Assembly: GCA_030151135.1 (NCBI GenBank)
Contig: JASLEQ010000485.1
Span: 1 to 8,255 of the forward strand
DNA length: 8,255 nucleotides
From: Candidatus Sulfotelmatobacter sp.
GTDB taxonomy: Bacteria > Acidobacteriota > Terriglobia > Terriglobales > SbA1
Reading direction: 5' to 3'
Positions 6,940 through 8,255 of this stretch are shown here, one piece after another. Within the stretch, counting starts at the first letter, position 1. The number at the start of each line of letters is the position of its first letter. The notes under the pieces were generated by a model. The model searched no databases, was not told where the DNA came from, and was given only the letters and a program-made list of their open reading frames with translations. The position numbers and the translations under genes are program-made.

Positions 6940-7685
6940 GAAAGAAAGTAATGGCGGCGAATTGGAAGATGTACAAGACACCGGATCAGACTCGCGACTT
7001 CTTCCGCGACTTTCTGCCAATGGTTGCACGACACGACCGCGATGAAATTGTGGTGTGTCCATCATTTCTGGATATCCCTGCGGCCCTGGACGCCTCGAAA
7101 GGCTCGAATATCGCGATTGGCGCGCAGAATGTGCATTGGAAAGAGGAAGGAGCGTTCACGGGCGAGACGTCTGTTGGCCAGCTGCTCGCGATTGGGGTGC
7201 ATCACGTGATTATCGGGCACTCGGAGCGGCGCCAGTATTTTGGCGAGACCGATGACACAGTGAATCAGCGGCTGAAAACTGCTCTCGAATCCGGATTAAA
7301 CGTTATCTGCTGCATCGGCGAGGTGCTTGAAGAGCGCGAAGCTGGCCTGACGGACGACGTGTTGCGCCGGCAATGCGTGCGAGCATTCCATGCCCTGTCG
7401 GCCAGGAAGGCCGCGAAGATGGTGATCGCGTATGAGCCGGTGTGGGCGATTGGAACCGGCAAAACCGCCACTCCTGAGATCGCGGCCGAAGCCCATGCCG
7501 TGATTCGCAAAGAAGCCTCAGAAATTTTCGGCGCCGATTATGCGAACGGACTGCGCATCCTCTACGGAGGATCGGTCAAACCTGAGAACGTGAAGGCACT
7601 GATGGCGCAGGAAGAGATTGACGGCGCGCTGGTAGGCGGAGCATCACTCGACCCGAAATCATATGCTGCGATCGTGAAGTACTAA
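6936..7685 (+). CDS. tpiA: Triosephosphate isomerase
   Basis: Cytosolic TIM-barrel enzyme that interconverts dihydroxyacetone phosphate and glyceraldehyde 3-phosphate, feeding the gap enzyme. At 249 residues it has the normal length. Catalytic residues are all visible: Asn9 and Lys11 in ANWKMYK, electrophile His95 in IIGHSERR, and base Glu167 in AYEPVWAIGTGKTATP, which includes flexible loop 6. The phosphate-binding GGS (211-213) and GGASL (234-238) segments are intact. The ATG lies inside the end of the macro gene (ATGA overlap), with GAAAAGG at 6922-6928 placed 7 nt upstream as its ribosome binding site. It is the last supported gene of the rightward cluster and faces the cysteine desulfurase tail. 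Confidence 0.97.
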   Translation: MRKKVMAANWKMYKTPDQTRDFFRDFLPMVARHDRDEIVVCPSFLDIPAALDASKGSNIAIGAQNVHWKEEGAFTGETSVGQLLAIGVHHVIIGHSERRQYFGETDDTVNQRLKTALESGLNVICCIGEVLEEREAGLTDDVLRRQCVRAFHALSARKAAKMVIAYEPVWAIGTGKTATPEIAAEAHAVIRKEASEIFGADYANGLRILYGGSVKPENVKALMAQEEIDGALVGGASLDPKSYAAIVKY

Positions 7686-8019
7686 AACCGCAGATTTATC
7701 CAGCTTTGTCACGGGTCCGTCGGTACGATCACGAGGAAGCATCAGCAGCCTGCGGGAACGTACTTCGATCAGGTACAGCAGGCGATCAGCGGCGGTTCGG
7801 CATCGACGGTAGCGCTGGCGGGGTCGACCGAAGGGGCCCAATTTCCGGGCGCCCGATCGGCGGAACGTTCATCGCGCATGTCTTGTTTCTAGAACGCGGC
7901 GAGAGCCCGCTGATACCTTCCACGACTACGAAATTCGTATCGGACGAGATGCTGCTGCTCTCTGGAGGTCGAAACGGCGATTGCGGCTGTCCGGCGAAAG
8001 ACCCTTCCGCATCATGTCG
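7686..8019. other. Intergenic region between convergent genes; no gene supported
   Basis: About 330 nt between the stop codons of tpiA and the leftward cysteine desulfurase. A frame in register with tpiA stays open for 68 codons after its stop, to TAG at 7890-7892. Its middle part (PAGTYFDQVQQAISGGSAST) looks protein-like, but there is no ATG, GTG or TTG start and no recognised family. A 141-codon rightward frame from 7706 runs into the opposite-strand cysteine desulfurase and has an arginine- and serine-rich, non-conserved look. No clear bidirectional terminator is visible. Confidence 0.45.
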
Positions 8020-8255
8020 TCACGGGGTCGCGACTAGTTTTACGTCTGCGACTACGTTCGATGTCGTCGAACTTATCGGGCCAGACAGCGCTTCGGGCAA
8101 TATCCGCAGGAACGAATCTATTTCCTTGTGAGTGTTGAATCGACCGAGGCTGACTCGGATCAAGGCTCTGGCGCTGTCTGCGTCGTATCCCATGGCCAGC
8201 AGCGCAGCAGAGGGTTCTCCGGAATGATGCGCACTGCAGGCGCTACCAGCGGAGA
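8020..8255 (-). CDS. Cysteine desulfurase (NifS/IscS family), C-terminal part
   Basis: PLP-dependent enzyme of the aminotransferase class V fold that takes sulfur from L-cysteine as an enzyme persulfide, mainly for Fe-S cluster assembly or tRNA thiolation. Only the last 77 codons are in the window; the rest lies to the right. The first full codons read SAGSACSAHHSGEPSAALLAMG, the mobile loop with the catalytic cysteine (sixth residue here) found in IscS/NifS-like group I enzymes. VSLGRFNTHKEID follows, matching the family's RFSLGRFTTEEEID. After LRILPEAL the last 22 residues (from SGPISSTT) match nothing I know and are hydrophilic; family members often end soon after this helix or have variable tails. 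The stop is TGA at 8022-8020. I cannot tell IscS from NifS from this fragment. Confidence 0.88.
   Translation of the reverse strand, partial: SAGSACSAHHSGEPSAALLAMGYDADSARALIRVSLGRFNTHKEIDSFLRILPEALSGPISSTTSNVVADVKLVATP

Noticed and set aside
7706..8131. Rightward 141-codon open frame after tpiA
   Set aside because: Its last third overlaps the well-supported cysteine desulfurase on the opposite strand, and its translation has no motif or plausible ribosome binding site.

Overview
This window most likely comes from an acidobacterium (Acidobacteriota). No rRNA or other phylogenetic marker is present, so this is inference. It rests on two large secreted proteins built from TIGR03803-type (Gloeo_Verruco / 'GloVer') repeats with a C-terminal IPT/TIG-like domain, which are abundant in Acidobacteriota and Verrucomicrobia. 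The moderately GC-rich base composition and the compact gap-pgk-tpiA cluster also fit.

Left half (about 1-3540, leftward strand): two tandem paralogous secreted proteins, transcribed from right to left. The upstream gene (start near 3539) has a clear sigma70-type promoter at 3730-3758 and a leader of about 185 nt. The downstream gene (GTG start at 1972) follows after 61 nt with no visible terminator or promoter, so the two are probably co-transcribed. Each has a signal peptide, seven repeats that would suit a seven-bladed beta-propeller, and an IPT/TIG-like tail. Cysteines occur only as pairs that are present or absent together in each repeat. At 122-213 lies a second copy of the same promoter and leader signature, also pointing left, so a third family member or co-regulated gene probably begins at or just beyond the left edge.

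Middle and right (3986-7685, rightward strand): a glycolysis gene cluster, gap - pgk - macro-domain hydrolase - tpiA. The three enzymes catalyse the triose-phosphate steps and the first ATP-forming step of lower glycolysis, and they also work in gluconeogenesis. The fourth gene, a MacroD-type ADP-ribose/O-acetyl-ADP-ribose hydrolase, sits between pgk and tpiA and overlaps the tpiA start by 4 nt (ATGA). A 72-bp GC-rich palindromic element with perfect 15-bp ends lies between gap and pgk.

Right end: after about 330 nt with no supported gene, the C-terminal 77 residues of a cysteine desulfurase (NifS/IscS family), including its catalytic cysteine, run leftward from the window edge and converge on tpiA. 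I see no tRNA, CRISPR array, transposase or phage gene, and no clearly new multi-gene system. The best leads are the duplicated promoter/leader, the all-or-none cysteine pairs, the macro gene inside the glycolytic cluster, and the palindrome.
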